DNA of 64,000 nt. Source: Undaria pinnatifida. Taxonomy: Eukaryota; Sar; Phaeophyceae; Laminariales; Alariaceae. The notes below the pieces were generated by a model. It saw only the letters and a program-made list of their open reading frames with translations, was not told the origin of the DNA and made no database searches. Location: the NCBI GenBank assembly GCA_012845835.1, contig JABAKD010000021.1, forward strand, positions 124,001 through 188,000, written 5' to 3'. The position numbers and the translations under genes are program-made. The stretch's first letter is position 1, and every line of letters begins with the position of its first letter. This document shows, piece by piece, positions 1-12,560 of this stretch.

Positions 1-470
1 ACTAGTACGTAGGGGGGGTGCCTAAGTTTTCACTGCTCCGGGTAGGGGGGGGGCGGGGCTCTTTTATCTACTGGCTAGAGGGGTTAGGTGTCCACATGTT
101 CACTACTCTGGGTAAGGGGGGTATCTCCCCTTTCATTACTGGGCAGGGGGGGTATCCCCCTTTTTACAATTGGGTAGGGGGGTGCCCCCATTTCTACTCT
201 TTTTGGGTGGGTCAGGGTACCCCACTATTCACTGCCCTGGGTTCCTTTCTTTTCACTTCTCCGGCTTGGGGGGGGTACCCCCCTTTCCACCACTGAGTAG
301 GGGGGGTACCCCCCTTTCACTACTGGGTATGGGCGGATACCCCCTTTTCACTACTGGCTCCCCCTTTACCCCCTTTTCACAACTCTGGTTAAGGAGGGGT
401 ACCCCCTTTTCACTACTGGGTAGGGGGGGGTACCCCCTTTACCCCTTTACCCCTTTTTCATCACTGTGTT
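1..470. repeat. G-rich minisatellite, unit about 30 bp
   Basis: About a dozen degenerate units of the form GTAGGGGGGGTACCCCC followed by a pyrimidine stretch and CACTACTGG. Each unit has a G7 run facing a C5 run, so each can form a hairpin or a quadruplex. The unit resembles the left end of the MITE at 43,649-43,907 (GGTAGGGGGGGTACCCCC then TTTTCACT), so this may be an expanded MITE end. The left edge is cut by the window. Reading frames across it are low-complexity and not genes. Confidence 0.85.
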
Positions 471-479
471 ATGCTTTTA

Positions 480-1385
480 TACTCGTACTATTATACCTCC
501 AATTTCACAACCCAGTTTAGGCCACCCTGTGTGAGGCTCTGCTGTGCCTTACTCGATCCCTGGCAGTACAAATGCTTTGTCGGCTCCGCGCAACAAGCAA
601 TCACATGGCGGTGGATACCTCGTAATCGGAAACTTCACAAAGAGGCCCCTCGTAAAACTGCACCCCGTATCGGGGTCCCTGGCGACTGTGTCCCAAATAG
701 AGATCTAGAATCGGCGCCAAGCATTGTTTCGACGACAGTTTTATTTTCCTGAACTGCCGTAGTGATTATTTGATGGCGAGCTACAACTGCAATCTAGCGC
801 GCGATGTGTGATGACGAGGGCATCTCCGTACATTGGTCAGTATTAAATGGACATCTATTAATTGTCCCTTTTTGTATCAGGTGTAGTGGATGATAGTCAA
901 CTTAGTTGCTGAACGTTCTGTATGGCGTCACGAACCTCAAGCAACAAATGCAGTATTCCCCCGGGGACTGCGGCCTCGCACGACTGTGAGAACACCAACA
1001 GCAAGCGCGCCATTGGCCATTGGCTGGCGCACCGGCCCCACCCAATGGTTAATTACATTCTTGTTGTCTTTGTTGTTACAGTCGTGTGGGGCGGTATCGT
1101 CTCGGGCGATCACCGTTTGGGTCCCCGATTGGTTGGAGTCGTAGATGTATGGAAGGCTCTCTGATCCAGGCATGCGACCGCAACTTTCCATCGTGCCTCT
1201 GTCCTTACGAGTCCCAGACAATGGTGTACCCAGATTTTGGGATTCAACCGCACCGTGTGGAGCGGTATCGTCCATGGGGATCAACATTTTTCGACCTTTG
1301 TTCGATGAGGTTTTATATAGACTTGTTGGGAAATCTTCGTCCGGGGATGTAACGGATAATATTATTGAATACCAGATACGGTAAG
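480..1385. other. No gene recognised
   Basis: Mixed-composition sequence with short open frames in several overlapping phases and no recognisable protein motif. Around 960-1260 there are related stretches ending in GTGTGG.GCGGTATCGTC, seen twice (about 1085 and 1255), which suggests old internal duplication. No RNA gene or intact transposon end was seen. Confidence 0.4.
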
Positions 1386-1570
1386 GCCCCCCCAATAGTT
1401 CCGGTTGAGTAGTGTCACTGCCCTCTATAATTCCGGTATGATCACGTGGCACGACTAGGAGTCTCAATAGTAACTGTGTATGGCAGCCTTACTCCCAATG
1501 GTGCAGGTGTCCTGAATAGTGCCGGTTTGTTGGGCTATTAATAACACATGCCGCCACTTCTGGGAATCCC
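1386..1570. repeat. Dispersed repeat B, copy 1 (AATAGTGCCGGT family)
   Basis: Contains repeated AATAGTTCCGGT / AATAGTGCCGGT words and can be aligned by eye along about 170 bases with 60,945-61,115: the GCCGGTTGA.AGTG, CCGGTGTCC and CATGCCG stretches come in the same order. A shorter relative lies at 7,960-8,080. I do not recognise the family. No terminal repeats or target duplications could be fixed. Confidence 0.55.
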
Positions 1571-3027
1571 CCACAGTAGGATCTGGGGGCGCATACACGC
1601 CCAACCAGAAATAGTGCGTCCTTGAGCACTGTAGGAGTCCTTGGCCCAAGAACTGCACAATGCCCCTCGACGTGTTGACACGACTAGTGCTCCGTAAAAA
1701 AAAGAGTACAATACTGTATAACACTGTATAACATGTTTTTTTCTACAAGCTGACGTCTACAAACAAACCCACGCATCGGCCAGGTCAGATCCCTATCAAA
1801 CATTCATGATCTGTGTTATTGAAGACAGATTGATCCCTGGTCCACATTATCTACATGGCCTAGATCATGTTGCTGGGTTACAGCCGAATGGTCTCAATGC
1901 TCTCGCACATCCTTCCTCAACGGATTGCACATGCATTACACAGATTCTGCACAACATACCAAGACTACAGATATAGAAGCTATTCATCATAGATGGTCTA
2001 GGCCGTGATCTTTCTGATCCATCTGAGGAAAACGGTTCTATCCTGTCTGCCAAGAGGAGATTCGAACACTCTGCCAGGCGTAGACCGTTTGCTACTGCAA
2101 CCATTGTTCCGTACTAACTCCCAGTAGTTTTCGTTAGCGGAGGTTAATGTTGCGACACCAGGGAAGAAGAAAAAGAGAGGAAGCCGAAATATCAACAGTA
2201 GAATTGTCACGAGCTCCGCCACCGCCAAAGTTATCCAGGAGGTCAAACCCTGTAGCGCTTCAGAGGCAAAGTGACTAAAGCAACTGGTGGCGATTACAGC
2301 AGCAATGGCCACACAAGCACAAGGCACTCCCGTGGTACTCTGGGGTGGGAGATGTGCTCGAAGAGCAGCGTCGGAAAATGCACGAACCGCGGAGCATGAC
2401 GATGCGCGTGATGCTGCACGTCTTTCAAGATTCCACTGTTTATAGGCCCGGGGGGGGGTGCGTAGAGACTACAGGCATGATTATCCCTGGGCCATTCCGT
2501 ATGCCTCATACAGTTACATGCACATCGCTGTAACTTACGCCTTCAACACAAAAATACCAGCCTCGTTTCTCGCGAGGCTCGCCACAGACAGGCTTGTTGT
2601 AGACCTGAAACGTCCGTTTGCGTGTTCCGGTCGCCAATTTGTACGCCTCTGACTGTTGACTCCGCTTCTCTGCCATGTATCCCTTCAACATACACCGTCA
2701 TGCATATTTAACACGGTGTTTCTATAGCGGGCGGTCTGAGATATTAAACCCCCAATTAGTTGCCAACGCATCGACGACCGACGCCAATACCATTTCCACG
2801 AAAAATCCGCGATATACTTTCTTCCCATTGAGTCTCCCCACCTTGCGTGCGCGCATTACACTTATCCCGGCCTGCCCCATCACGTCACGCCCAGGGAGTT
2901 GAACCTCCGAGTTATTCTACTGTAGCCCCCTCAACTTTTCTTTAACCAAAACCCCGTTTTGAACCCAGCTCCCGGCGTATTTCCCACAATACGGTCCCCC
3001 TTGCCACCTCGACATCATCGTTCGATA
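1571..3027. other. No gene recognised; one dispersed repeat stretch
   Basis: No convincing coding sequence. At about 1,930-1,985 the words GCATTACACAGATTCTGCACA and the following bases resemble 24,545-24,610, so a small dispersed repeat is present. At 2,889-2,905 the reverse strand has a B-box-like word but no tRNA fold (see rejected items). Confidence 0.35.
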
Positions 3028-3083
3028 CTTACTACTATCGATACCACTACAACTACTACAACTACTACTACTACTACTACTAG

Positions 3084-3119
<36 letters not shown>

Positions 3120-3228
3120 CTACTGCCACTCCTACTGCTACTACTACTTCTACTACTACTACTACTACTACTATTAATACTACTACTACTCATACTGCTA
3201 CTGCTACTGCTACTGCTACTAGTACTAG
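3028..3228. repeat. Trinucleotide microsatellite (CTA/TAC)n
   Basis: About 200 bases of imperfect CTA/TAC repeats with CTG and CTC variants. The frames through it give poly-Thr, poly-Tyr or poly-Val only and are not genes. Confidence 0.97.
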
Positions 3229-3479
3229 TAGTCCTTTATTTGCAAATATAAAAATAATTGAAGATATGTTTATTCGAAACATATTTCCTTGTGCCGAGCA
3301 ACCATGAAACAAAATTTAAAGAAAATCGCTGATGTTAGCGGGGGCTATCGTAGAATCACTCCTCTTCACAACCACACTCCCGTTTGGGAGGGAAAATGTT
3401 TCGAACTAGACTTGGATAGAGTATAACACGCAAAATGACACACATCCTCCGGGGCAAATTTCAAAGCCGGTTTTCTCGA

Positions 3480-5640
3480 CAACTGGGGCAGCACAAACGC
3501 TGAGCGACGTGTCTATGGAATGAACGGTCTCCACCAGATCTTCCCAGAGTCACTCTTTCGTCGCGGTCGCCCCCCTTGGTTGGAGAATGTCGGATCCGAA
3601 AGTCAACGTGGCGTGGCGTTATCCAGCAAGCTTCTTCCCACTCTGCGTTTTCCAGACTCAATCTTGATACAGAACAAATTCCCAGTTCATGCGCAAATAT
3701 CGCATACGTCCCCCGCTTAGATCGTCTGGGCAAAAAATCAAGGCAGCGACTGCGCCGGCATCTCTACGCTAGCGGGCACGGGCGTAGCGAGAAATCTTGG
3801 TTTCCATCATGTGTGCGTAATGCTCAGCGGTGTGTGACTCTCGGGGGGAGGTACGGTGTTCTCATCACCTCATCACCTCCTTCCTCGTCACACATTCTAC
3901 TAGCATCCCTTCCAAAGGGAAACGTTCCTCTGCTATTCCACATTGGACATGAAAATATGGACTGTTTCATCGAAATACTACTAACCGAATGGTTGCTACA
4001 TTTCCGTCCAGAATTGTCTACATTTGTATCACCGCCATGAGTGTATGATACTCACGTGTTTTGATAAAACCTGCTCCTCTCACCACTATTTGCGCCGTCA
4101 AACGCGCAGAAATCTGTTAAGAAAACAGGGAGTCTGTCAGGGAGCTACCTGGCCGGTCCACGCGTGGTGAGCTCGACCTCGACCAGATAATAGAAACCTC
4201 CAAGAGATAGCCGAAAGCGGTGTATTTTCAAGACCACGTTGAATGCCCAGCGATATATGAACTCGAGGAGACTAGAGCGAATCAGTGCTGGGCATTTCCT
4301 GGGACTGGCTCACTCTATTTTTTTGGAGTGCAACTGTCCCTGGAATATCGACATGGCCACGTACAAAAATCGCATCGACGCTAACGCGCCGAGGTTTCTA
4401 TGATATGTTTGAGGTCGAGCTAACTCCGCGTGAGACGGTCAACTGGTGCCGGGACAGGCCCCCTGTTTCGACAAAAGGTTTATGCGCTTGATGGCGTAGA
4501 CTCGGGTGCGAGAAGCGATCGTTCCCAGAGTGTGTGGGTATCGCACACCCCACGGAGGCGATGCAAACATTCACCCTGTTCACCCTCTTCACCCTGTTGA
4601 TTCCCTGGTACTGCTCACGTTTCCCGATTTCATCGCCTGGGCGAAAAGAAGTTTGGTGACTGCGACGGCAGCTCTACGCTAGCGTGTACAGACGTTTCAG
4701 GTTTTCCGGTTCCCGTCATGTGTGCGTATAGCTTAGCGGTGTGCGTGAGTCTCGGGAGGGGTACTGTACCCTCATCTGTACCCTCGTCATGCCTATATTT
4801 GCCAACGCCTTTGAGGAAATACGTACCGCGTAGCATGCGCGATCAAAGCACCACACCTAGTGAGCAGTGTTTTTCGACAAAATCCTTGATCTCGCAGCTA
4901 CGTTTTTTTTTACGTTATGCAAAACGACCGTGTTGGCATATCACCGCTGGGGAGGTCTTCCTCTACTGCATCACCTTGGACGGTAATACTCCGACTATAA
5001 CAAACCTATGTCACACTGTATTGAAATTTCCATCCAGAGCGGTGCACGATAGTTTCACCATTATCAGGTGAACGATAGCCACGTGCTTGCGGGAAAGCCC
5101 GCTTCTATTACCCGTATCTGCGTCATCAAAGCGCATAATCTGTTCAGAAAGCAGGGGGTACGTCCGGGTACAAGTTGGCCGTCTCACGCGGTATTAACTC
5201 AATCCCAAGCAGATCATACTCCCGAGGATTTATGCCAAAACGCGATTTTTTTTCAACGCCGTCCTGATATTCCAGCGATAGGTGCACTCGGGGAGACTGG
5301 AGTGAACAAGCGCAGGAGCATCTTATGGACTAGCGCACTCTATCCTCCTTGAATTCAACCACAGTTGGAACAACGAGATGGACGGGAAAAATCGCGTTTT
5401 ATGTCCTCGCTCGTTGTAATAGTTCCGTTCGATTGTGGCAATAGACGGCCAGTTCAAACCCGGACAGGCCCCCCGTTCTCTGAACATGCTTCCGCGATTG
5501 ACGGAAAATATACTGCTAACGGGCTTTCTCAAAGCGCGTAAGCATCGTGTACATCTCATGGCGGCTATGAAAACGTACACCGCAGAACACGGGAGACGAA
5601 AACCCAATTGGTATATATAAGTCAATGGTTGATTTGGTCT
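3480..5640. repeat. Tandem long repeat I, unit 1
   Basis: First of two diverged direct copies. Shared landmarks with unit 2 are: GAGCGACGTGTCTATGGAA (3,501) vs GAGCGATGTTTCTATGGAA (5,663); CCCAGTTCATGCGC then TAGATCGTCTGGGC (3,680-3,730) vs 5,845-5,895; the GACAGGCC.CCTGTT block (4,453 vs 6,876); TCATCGCCTGGGC (4,630 vs 7,034); and the core at 4,815-4,900 vs 7,200-7,290. Parts of the unit also recur inside it in inverted orientation (the word ACGGTCAACTGG / CCAACTTGT near 4,435 and 5,175). No coding capacity recognised. Confidence 0.7.
4815..4900 (+). repeat. Shared core E, copy in long repeat I unit 1
   Basis: Degenerate copy of the ~85-bp core found best preserved at 51,530-51,620: TACGTACCGCGTAGCATGCG then CGATC, a CACAC block, and TTCGACAAAATCCTTGATCTCGCAGCT. 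It corresponds to the 7,200 copy in the second unit. Confidence 0.6.
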
Positions 5641-6335
5641 ACAAGGGGGAGAGGGCAAGGTCGAGCGATGTTTCTATGGAAATATCTCAACCAGGTATTT
5701 CCAAAACCACCCATTATTGTTTGTGTTTGCCGTCCTTGCTCTTGGGAAGTTTTTGGCGGGAATTCATCCCAGGGGCGCGCGATGTGTTTCGTTATGTGTT
5801 TTATGATGTGCGTTATGATGTTCGTTATGATGTGCGGTTCTTGTCCCAGTTCATGCGCCGGTAACTGCTGATTTTCCCCGCTTAAATCGTCTGGGCGAAA
5901 AAAAACAAAGTCCGCGAATGCGCCGGCAACTATACGATAGAGTAATGTGTATATCGGTCCATCTTGGTCAATCTTGTTTTCCATGAGGTAGGTGTACGTA
6001 CTATGGCGTCTCCGACGGTCTAGTGGGTTCACCTCGTAACTATTTTGGTCGATTTCGCTGATCGGATCCCCCCCGCGTGCATAGTCATTCTCGTAGGGCC
6101 TGTTTACCGACGGAAAGTGCCAGTGCGGGACGTAGTAACCTTCGATGGCATTCGACGAGCGTTGGGCACGCTGAGTCGCTGCGCAATAAAATTGAAGGCA
6201 CTTACTGCGCGAGGAAGGGCCGACACCTGTGACCGCGGCTTGTCCAGAAGATGGAAAGTAAAGGTGAGTTTGAAAAAAAAAATGCCCGGTTGTGTGGGTC
6301 TCGCGAGGGATACGGTATTCTCATGAGCCCTTCCT

Positions 6336-6433
6336 CATCAAACGATCTGCATCAAACGATCTGTACCAAACGATCCGCATCAAACGATCTGCATCAAATG
6401 ATCTGCATCAAACAATCTGCATCAAACGATCTG
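6336..6433 (+). repeat. 14-bp tandem repeat x7
   Basis: Seven units of CATCAAACGATCTG with a few substitutions (TACC, GATCCG, AATG variants). It lies only in unit 2 of long repeat I, so it arose after that duplication. Confidence 0.95.
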
Positions 6434-7199
6434 CTGGCGTATCTCCCCATGACACGTTCTGAGAACACCTGCTTCTCTCAGCACTATATTCCCCTTTAAA
6501 TAGCAGAAGCACGCCCAGTAAACAGGGGGACTGCTAAGGTACTAGCTGGTCGGCCCACGCGGTGTGCGCCCAGCCTCGATCAGAGAATAGCAACTTCCGA
6601 CAGATAGCCTCAAGCCTAAGGGATTTAACCCTAAGGGATTTAACCCTAAGGGATTTTTACGGCCATCTAGACGTTCTAGCGATAGTTGAGATGCAGGAGA
6701 CTAGAGCCAACCAGTGCGGGGGCATCTCCTGGGACTGGCTTACTTCATTCTCTTTGAGCATAACTGCCCCTAAAACATTGAGATGGGCGTTTTTATAAAA
6801 ACGCGGACCGCGGCTAACTCGCCGAGGTTGGAGATCGACCTAACACCGCGTGAGGCGGACAGCTGATACCCGGACAGGCCACCTGTTGTGATAAATGGTT
6901 CATGCGCTGGGTGAGAGAAGCGGTCGTTCTTAAAGCGCGTGGGAAACACACACCCCACGCAGATTATGCATTCGTACACCCTGTTTGCGTACTTATCCCG
7001 GCTGATGCGCTGGTGCTGCCCATGTTTCCCGCTTTCATCGCCTGGGCCAAAAGGAATGTCGGCGACTGCGCCGTCAACTCTAGCTTAGTGTGCACAGTCG
7101 TTTTGGATATTCCGGCTTCCATCATGTGTGCGTATAGCTTAGTGGTGTGCATGAGTGGGAGGGGTACCGTGCCCACACAATGCCAATCTACACCAACGC

Positions 7200-7295
7200 C
7201 TTTACGAGAAACACATACCCCATAGCACGCGCGATTACAGCCCACACCCAGTGCGCAGTGATGAGTGTGGACGAAATCCTTGATCTTGCAGCTGC
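7200..7295 (+). repeat. Shared core E, copy in long repeat I unit 2
   Basis: CATACCCCATAGCACGCGCG, then a CACACCCAG block, then ATGAGTGTGGACGAAATCCTTGATCTTGCAGCT. The last part reads M-S-V-D-E-I-L-D-L-A-A, related to the 18-codon ORF of the 51-59 kb copies, but here the frame runs on beyond 18 codons. Confidence 0.6.
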
Positions 7296-7745
7296 GGAAT
7301 TTTTTTACCTCACACACAACGACCTGCTGGTAAATCCCCCATGGGGTGGTGTTGTTCTACCTTATCACTATCACTCTGGACGTGAATATAGGGAAAGTTG
7401 TGTATTGATATGAATACCTCACGGTCCTTACATTTCCTTCTAGGGTGGTATACGACTGCTTTACCATCATGAGGCCTATGATGCTCGCGTATCTTGAAAA
7501 AAAGTTCGCTCCTCTCACCAATGTCTGTGCCGTCAAAGCGTACAAACGTATCCAGAAAACAGAGGGGCTGTCTGGGTACCAACTGACCGTCTCACGCGGG
7601 GGTTTTTCAACCTCAGGCTGGTCGTAAAACCCTCCGAGAATCAGCACACAGCGTTTTTTGCGGCTATTTCGACGTTCCCTGGGCAATTGAACTCGGGGAG
7701 AGCGGAATGAGTCAGTCAAGGAGATGCTTACTTAAACACGTCCTC

Positions 7746-9480
7746 GAATTGCTCACTCTGCTCTTCTCGAGCTCAGCTGATGGGGAAACGCCAAAATGGC
7801 CGTAAAAAAACGCTATACGGAGTGATGCTGGATCCCTTGCCGTCGCCACGATGGGATGGAGGATACACATGTGCTTCCAGAAGCCCACTTCTTTCGCCAG
7901 CATTTTCTCTTTAGTGCTTGAAAAATCGCTATTAATAGGCACATAAGGGAACAACCAGTAGTGGCTGTATTACGGAGCAGTGCCGGTTGCCGGTATAGTG
8001 CCGATATTTCCCTCTACAGTGCACATGCTGGCACTATAGAGGGGCCACGACTGTACCGATACTCCAGGCCCACCGTAGTGTGTGTTGGGGGGGCGTGGCT
8101 GCTATGTAACGACGTGTCTGAGTCACGAAAAAGAGGAGCTAGGTAAAAAGCTAGAAGGACTCAGGAGATGGCTTGGGGAGACACAACCCATAAAAAAACA
8201 GATTGGGCCTGGGACGGACGCTCTTGGCGTTGATAATGGAGGCTCCTAAGGCCTACCACTGCAAAACGTATCTGACACTGACTTGAATTCGAGCGTCCCC
8301 ACGAACATTGGTGCAGTTTGAAGGGGGTTATGAAACTGGGAGAAAATAAAGCGTGGCTCGACGTGTGCATGAAGCGCATGAAGCGCATCAAAAGCCCTTT
8401 TTTACACTGCGACTAGAGTAGGATACACCCTCCCCCACATGCGATTGTTAGTCTGGCCCAAAATAAAAATTTCTCGACCCTTTTCGTACAGCCAAAGTCA
8501 TCACACAAACAAATTCCATGTGCTGGGTGCCCCCAAACGTGAGTGCAGGTCTAACAACGTTAAGTGGTTTCGTGCACGGTAGTCATGAAAACGTTCCAGG
8601 CATTGGCGGCGGCAAGGAAGGGGGGGGGTAACTTTGCCGTTAAAAAAGTATCAAACCGCAGGAGCGGCTCCCAGAAGTGGGCACCGTAAGTTGGCTGCTT
8701 GACGGCACTAAAACCCTCCCCCTGAAGCCCTTTAATAACTGCTTCAATAAGTGCAAACATGGCCAATTCGACGCGAGTCGACGAGGGAAGAAAATGCTGA
8801 ATTCTTCTGCCGATAAAAATGAAGGCACGTACCGTAGTGGGGAGGGGGAAGGAGGGCCTGCCATGTGACCCCGGATCTGAGTTACTACTGGGAGGAAGGG
8901 CGAGAGCAGTGCGAGGACAATGTAAGAAATGTGTTGATGAATAGAAAAAAAGGGGGTCCTACCCTAACTTCAAGTCACCTGCCCCCAAAATCGCGTGTGT
9001 GTGCAGCTCTAAAGGAGGTAACGCGCAAGTGTAGCCCCCCCCAGCAGTCAAACACTATTAAAAATTATTATGATCACGTCAGCTGTTAATTCGATACATT
9101 TAGGGTCGGTACTCATCTTTGCGACGTGATACACGGGTCGCTCGTTTTTTGCAGGTGTATTATCCTTTCAAGATGTATTTCTCCAATTTGCTCGCGTGGC
9201 CAGCTCTGTCTCTGATCAGTAGCAGACAATAGTATCGCTGTAAACGAGGTGCTGGGCAGGGTCCAAAACAGTGGAAGGGTTGACGACTAAGCTCGCCGTT
9301 CTGTTGCTCCTGTGTGACAGTTAGAGTTCGTGCCACCACGCTTGAGTCGAACAACGCTAAATCGAGTAGCTTACGACGGCCAGCACCGCCTGTGTCGTAT
9401 GTGAATACACGGGTGACAACGACCAATTTCGAAGGCTGTGGCAAATTCTTCGGGTGATGAAGACGACAAAACAATATCAT
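7746..9480. other. Dispersed repeat B fragment (7,960-8,080); otherwise nothing recognised
   Basis: 7,960-8,080 holds AGTGCCGGT and TATAGTGCCGATA words of repeat B, plus an inverted pair around TAGTGCCGATA...TGGCACTATAGAGG. The rest (8,160-9,480) has only short overlapping open frames with no known motif. G-runs occur at 8,617-8,626 and 8,949-8,955. Confidence 0.35.
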
Positions 9481-10779
9481 CAGCGTCCTGGTTAAGTACG
9501 AAGTTTTAGTTATGACCGCACTACAGTCGCGTTCGGAAACGCGCCGAGGACGCGATTGGCGGTTTGCTTATGCCGTACTCCATCTTTGCGCTGAAAAGGC
9601 CAAGAAGACAAAAAAACCGGCTTTATGAGCGTCCTGTCTGGGTATGAGGACTTCGTCAAGGCAGCGTTATAGTCCCGTACTTAGGGTTAGCCTCAAGTCG
9701 CAGAGACCGTCAATTGGCGGTTTGTTTGGCACGTACTTCACCTTTGCCGTAGAAGATAATTTAGGACACAAATTAAGTACGGAACAAGCACACCATAAGT
9801 CACGGCCCCAACGAGTCTCGGGAGTGACATTAACTCTGCCTGGACAAATACCGCGTACGGAGACAGGATGCTCACAGTGCTGTTTTCGTCATCTTCGTTA
9901 CAATTTTTCGTGTTTCTATGCAGCTCCGATACATCGGTAGAAGCCATCCTAGTGTCAATCGACGGCACGGACGGTTGCGACGGTTCTGAGCTTTCCGCTA
10001 TAGGGTCCCTTGACAAAAGCCTCATACTGAGACAGGACGCTCATAATAATGTTCTTTTTGCCATCTTCTCAACACGGTGATTTCGTTGCCGCTACGGCAA
10101 CAGGCATCCGCGGGTAAAAAACATCGACAACGACGGGGCCGACGGTTTAAGGCTGCCCACTTAAAGATTGCCCTAGCTATGCGGATTGGCGCGACCTCTA
10201 CTTGCCGTCTCGGACATCAGCTCGGCGATCCGAGCTTGTAAAACGAAGACAACCCCCTTGGGACCCATATGTCGCCACATTAACATCACGCCGAGCGGTG
10301 TTATCAACCTTGTGCATGCAACAGCAATAACTACATTAACTACACTAATTACAGTAACGATAATAAATAATACGAGTATCGCCTTGCTGCGCGCGTCTTC
10401 CACATCTCCTTACGTTGTACGATGGCACTTCGGGCGCACCCCCTGCCCCAGCAGCTAGGACTGCGTCGTGTGGCCAATGCTCTAATCGCGATATAATTGT
10501 ATATACGTGTTCGACATTTTTCCTCTGAAGCCTCTACGAAGGATACCAGGTAGAGGTTGAAAAGCATAATGAGCGTCCTGTCTGAGTATGAGGTTTTCGT
10601 AAAGTCAACGTTAAAGACGCGCATGGGAGAGCGCTGAGGATGCGATTGACGGTTGGGTGGCGCCCTACTTCATTGTGTTCCTCAAGTATTCCGCGCGGAG
10701 AATAGAGGCGGGACGTAACTGTGTTGACCGCTGTACCATTAGTAGCTAAAACTAAGGGGAGTAATCCACCTAGAACTCT

Positions 10780-10870
10780 TCATAAGGACATACACACCCC
10801 GTAAAACGCGTGATCGAAGTATCCCACACAGGTCGCAAAGAGGAGTTGAGACGAAATCTCCACTTCCAAA
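10780..10870 (+). repeat. Shared core E, copy in long repeat II unit 1
   Basis: ACATACACACCCCGTAAAACGCGTGATCG-type sequence with CGAAGTATCCCACACAGG and GACGAAATCTCC. Diverged from, but colinear with, 13,785-13,885. Confidence 0.65.
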
Positions 10871-12041
10871 GTTGTAGCACATTTCTTAGTATGTATATAA
10901 GGTGAGACGACAAACACAGCAATAATAGCGTCCTGTCGTATGAGGTTTCGGTCAAGGCAGCGCTACAGTCTCGCCTGGCCCTCTTCGAAGCCATGATTGA
11001 CGTTTTGCTTGGAAACGTCCTTAATATTTGTCCTAGAAGTAGTTTTAGGAAAAAAGTGTCAAGTAAGCAACAAGCAAACCGTCAATCATGACCCCAGTGA
11101 GTCCCAGAGGTGACGTCAACACTGCCTTGACAAAGGCCTCATGCTGAGAGAGGTCGCTCATATGCTGTTAGCGCCATCTTCGTCACACGTTTTGTTTGTT
11201 TTTCTTCGTTGCAGCTCCGAAATCCGCAGTACAGTGCAGAGCATCCAATAACAAACAGGGGGAAAGAAAAGCCTTTAGATATTTACAAGTATATAATAAT
11301 TCAGGCGGGATTTGTACTGCAGTTAGTGTAGAAAGCGACTTTTTCCCCACTAAGAACCACAGCCTGGGTGTATTTACGTATATTATTACAGTAGGTGCCT
11401 TGTACTGTGGTACCGTAGCCATCGGTGCACGGACATTAACAGACACACAGACGGTATCGACGCCTTTGAGCAACTCTCGATGGGTGTCTTGGCGAAATTC
11501 TCATACTGACACAGGACGCTCTTAGCCTAACCTGTTCTCGTCATCTTCGTCCCAGAAAAATCCGTCGCAGCTCCGAAATCGGTGGTAGTCATTCGTGGAT
11601 TAACAGACGACAAAGACGGTACGGCATGAACTCTACCAGTCATCGCGGACAGCTTCTCGGCGATCCGAACTGGGAAAAAGCAGACAACTCTCTTGGGACC
11701 AAGACATCGCGACATGAACATCCGACAAGTACCGTATTACCCACCTTCTGGATGCAACAGCACCACCTATTGATAGTACGAGTATAGCCATGCTGCGCGC
11801 GTGTCGTCTTTTGTCTTTATATTGCAGTTCAGACGCACCGCCTGCCCCAACAGGCTGTGCTGTATGATATGATGCGTCGTATGGCCGATGCTGGAATCGC
11901 CATGTCATATATACGTGTACTGCATTTCCCCTCGGAAGCCTTTATTGGTAGAGGATTACAGTAATCCTAAAACATGATGACATGATGGAGCGTCTTGTCT
12001 TGCCTCCTAATACAGTCTACTAATGTACCAAGAATACCCTA

Positions 12042-12456
12042 TTGGAGTATCATGCCCCTATCGTATCCCTATCGTATCCCTATCGTATCCCTAATCCCTA
12101 TCATATCCCTATTTTCACTGCCGGGTTTCCACCACTCGCACGACTGATTCTGTACCTCATGGACACCAAACCTCTTACACATTTTGTTCGGCGCTGCGTA
12201 GCTTACCGCTCCATTGTGGATTCATGGCGCATACATACATTAAACACTAGTATAACAGCGCTCGAAAGCACTACAGCTTAAGATAGCAAAGGAACAAGTG
12301 GGTCACTCGCGCGAAGGGCCCCGAGCCACTTTACAAGACAAAAATAAAAATAACTAACAAAAGTGACAAAAGTGACAAAAGTGACAAAAGTGACAAAATT
12401 GACAGAAGTGGCAAAAGTGACAAAAGTGACGAAAGTGCCCCCCCTGCTGTAAGCCT
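12042..12456. mobile_element. MITE family D, copy 1
   Basis: Shares a colinear body with 31,921-32,230 and 43,649-43,907: a CACTCGCACGA word, GCGCTGCGTAGCTTACC, TGTGGATTCAT, and GGAACAAGTGGGTCACTCGCGCGA. Its right end, CCCCCCTGCTGTAAGCCTGG, matches the right end of the 43.6-kb copy. This copy is lengthened by two internal arrays: CCCTATCGTAT units (about 12,055-12,115) and 9-bp AAAAGTGAC units (12,358-12,436). Left end not fixed. Confidence 0.65.
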
Positions 12457-12560
12457 GGTTTACGCAACACCAAAGTCACGTCAGGGACTTCCCTGAGAAC
12501 ACGGCCGACGGTTTGTTGGTGCTGCCGGACTCACTGCTTGTCCCAAAAGGTGACCATGCC

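Larger units (their letters stand above)
5640..7745. repeat. Tandem long repeat I, unit 2
   Basis: Second diverged direct copy, 2.2-2.4 kb downstream of unit 1 (landmarks given there). It carries extra short tandem arrays: a 14-bp array at 6,336-6,433 and three CCTAAGGGATTTAA units at about 6,613-6,655. The divergence is high, with both substitutions and indels, so the duplication is old. A 65-base stretch at 6,184-6,250 (ending ACACCTGTGACCGCGGCTTG) recurs at 23,704-23,772. Confidence 0.7.
9481..12560. repeat. Tandem long repeat II, unit 1
   Basis: First of two direct copies about 3.0 kb apart. Matching landmarks are: GCGTCCTGTCTGGGTATGAGG (9,626) vs 12,576; CTTGGGACCCATATGTCGC (10,258) vs 13,256; TACGAGTATCGCC.TGCTGCGCGCG (10,371) vs 13,381; GAGCGTCCTGTCT.AGTATGAGG (10,571) vs 13,555; core E (10,780) vs 13,790; ATCATGACCCC.GTGAGTCCCAGA (11,083) vs 14,090; TTAGTGTAGAAAGCG (11,323) vs 14,329; GCAGCTCCGAAATCGGT (11,567) vs 14,646. 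The motif GCGTCCTGTCTCAGTATGAGG recurs many times in both orientations within each unit. No coding capacity recognised. A MITE (about 12,042-12,456) sits near its end. Confidence 0.8.

Noticed and set aside
2885-2910. Reverse-strand GGTTCAACTCC, a tRNA B-box-like word
   Set aside because: No A-box at the right distance and no acceptor or anticodon stem could be folded.
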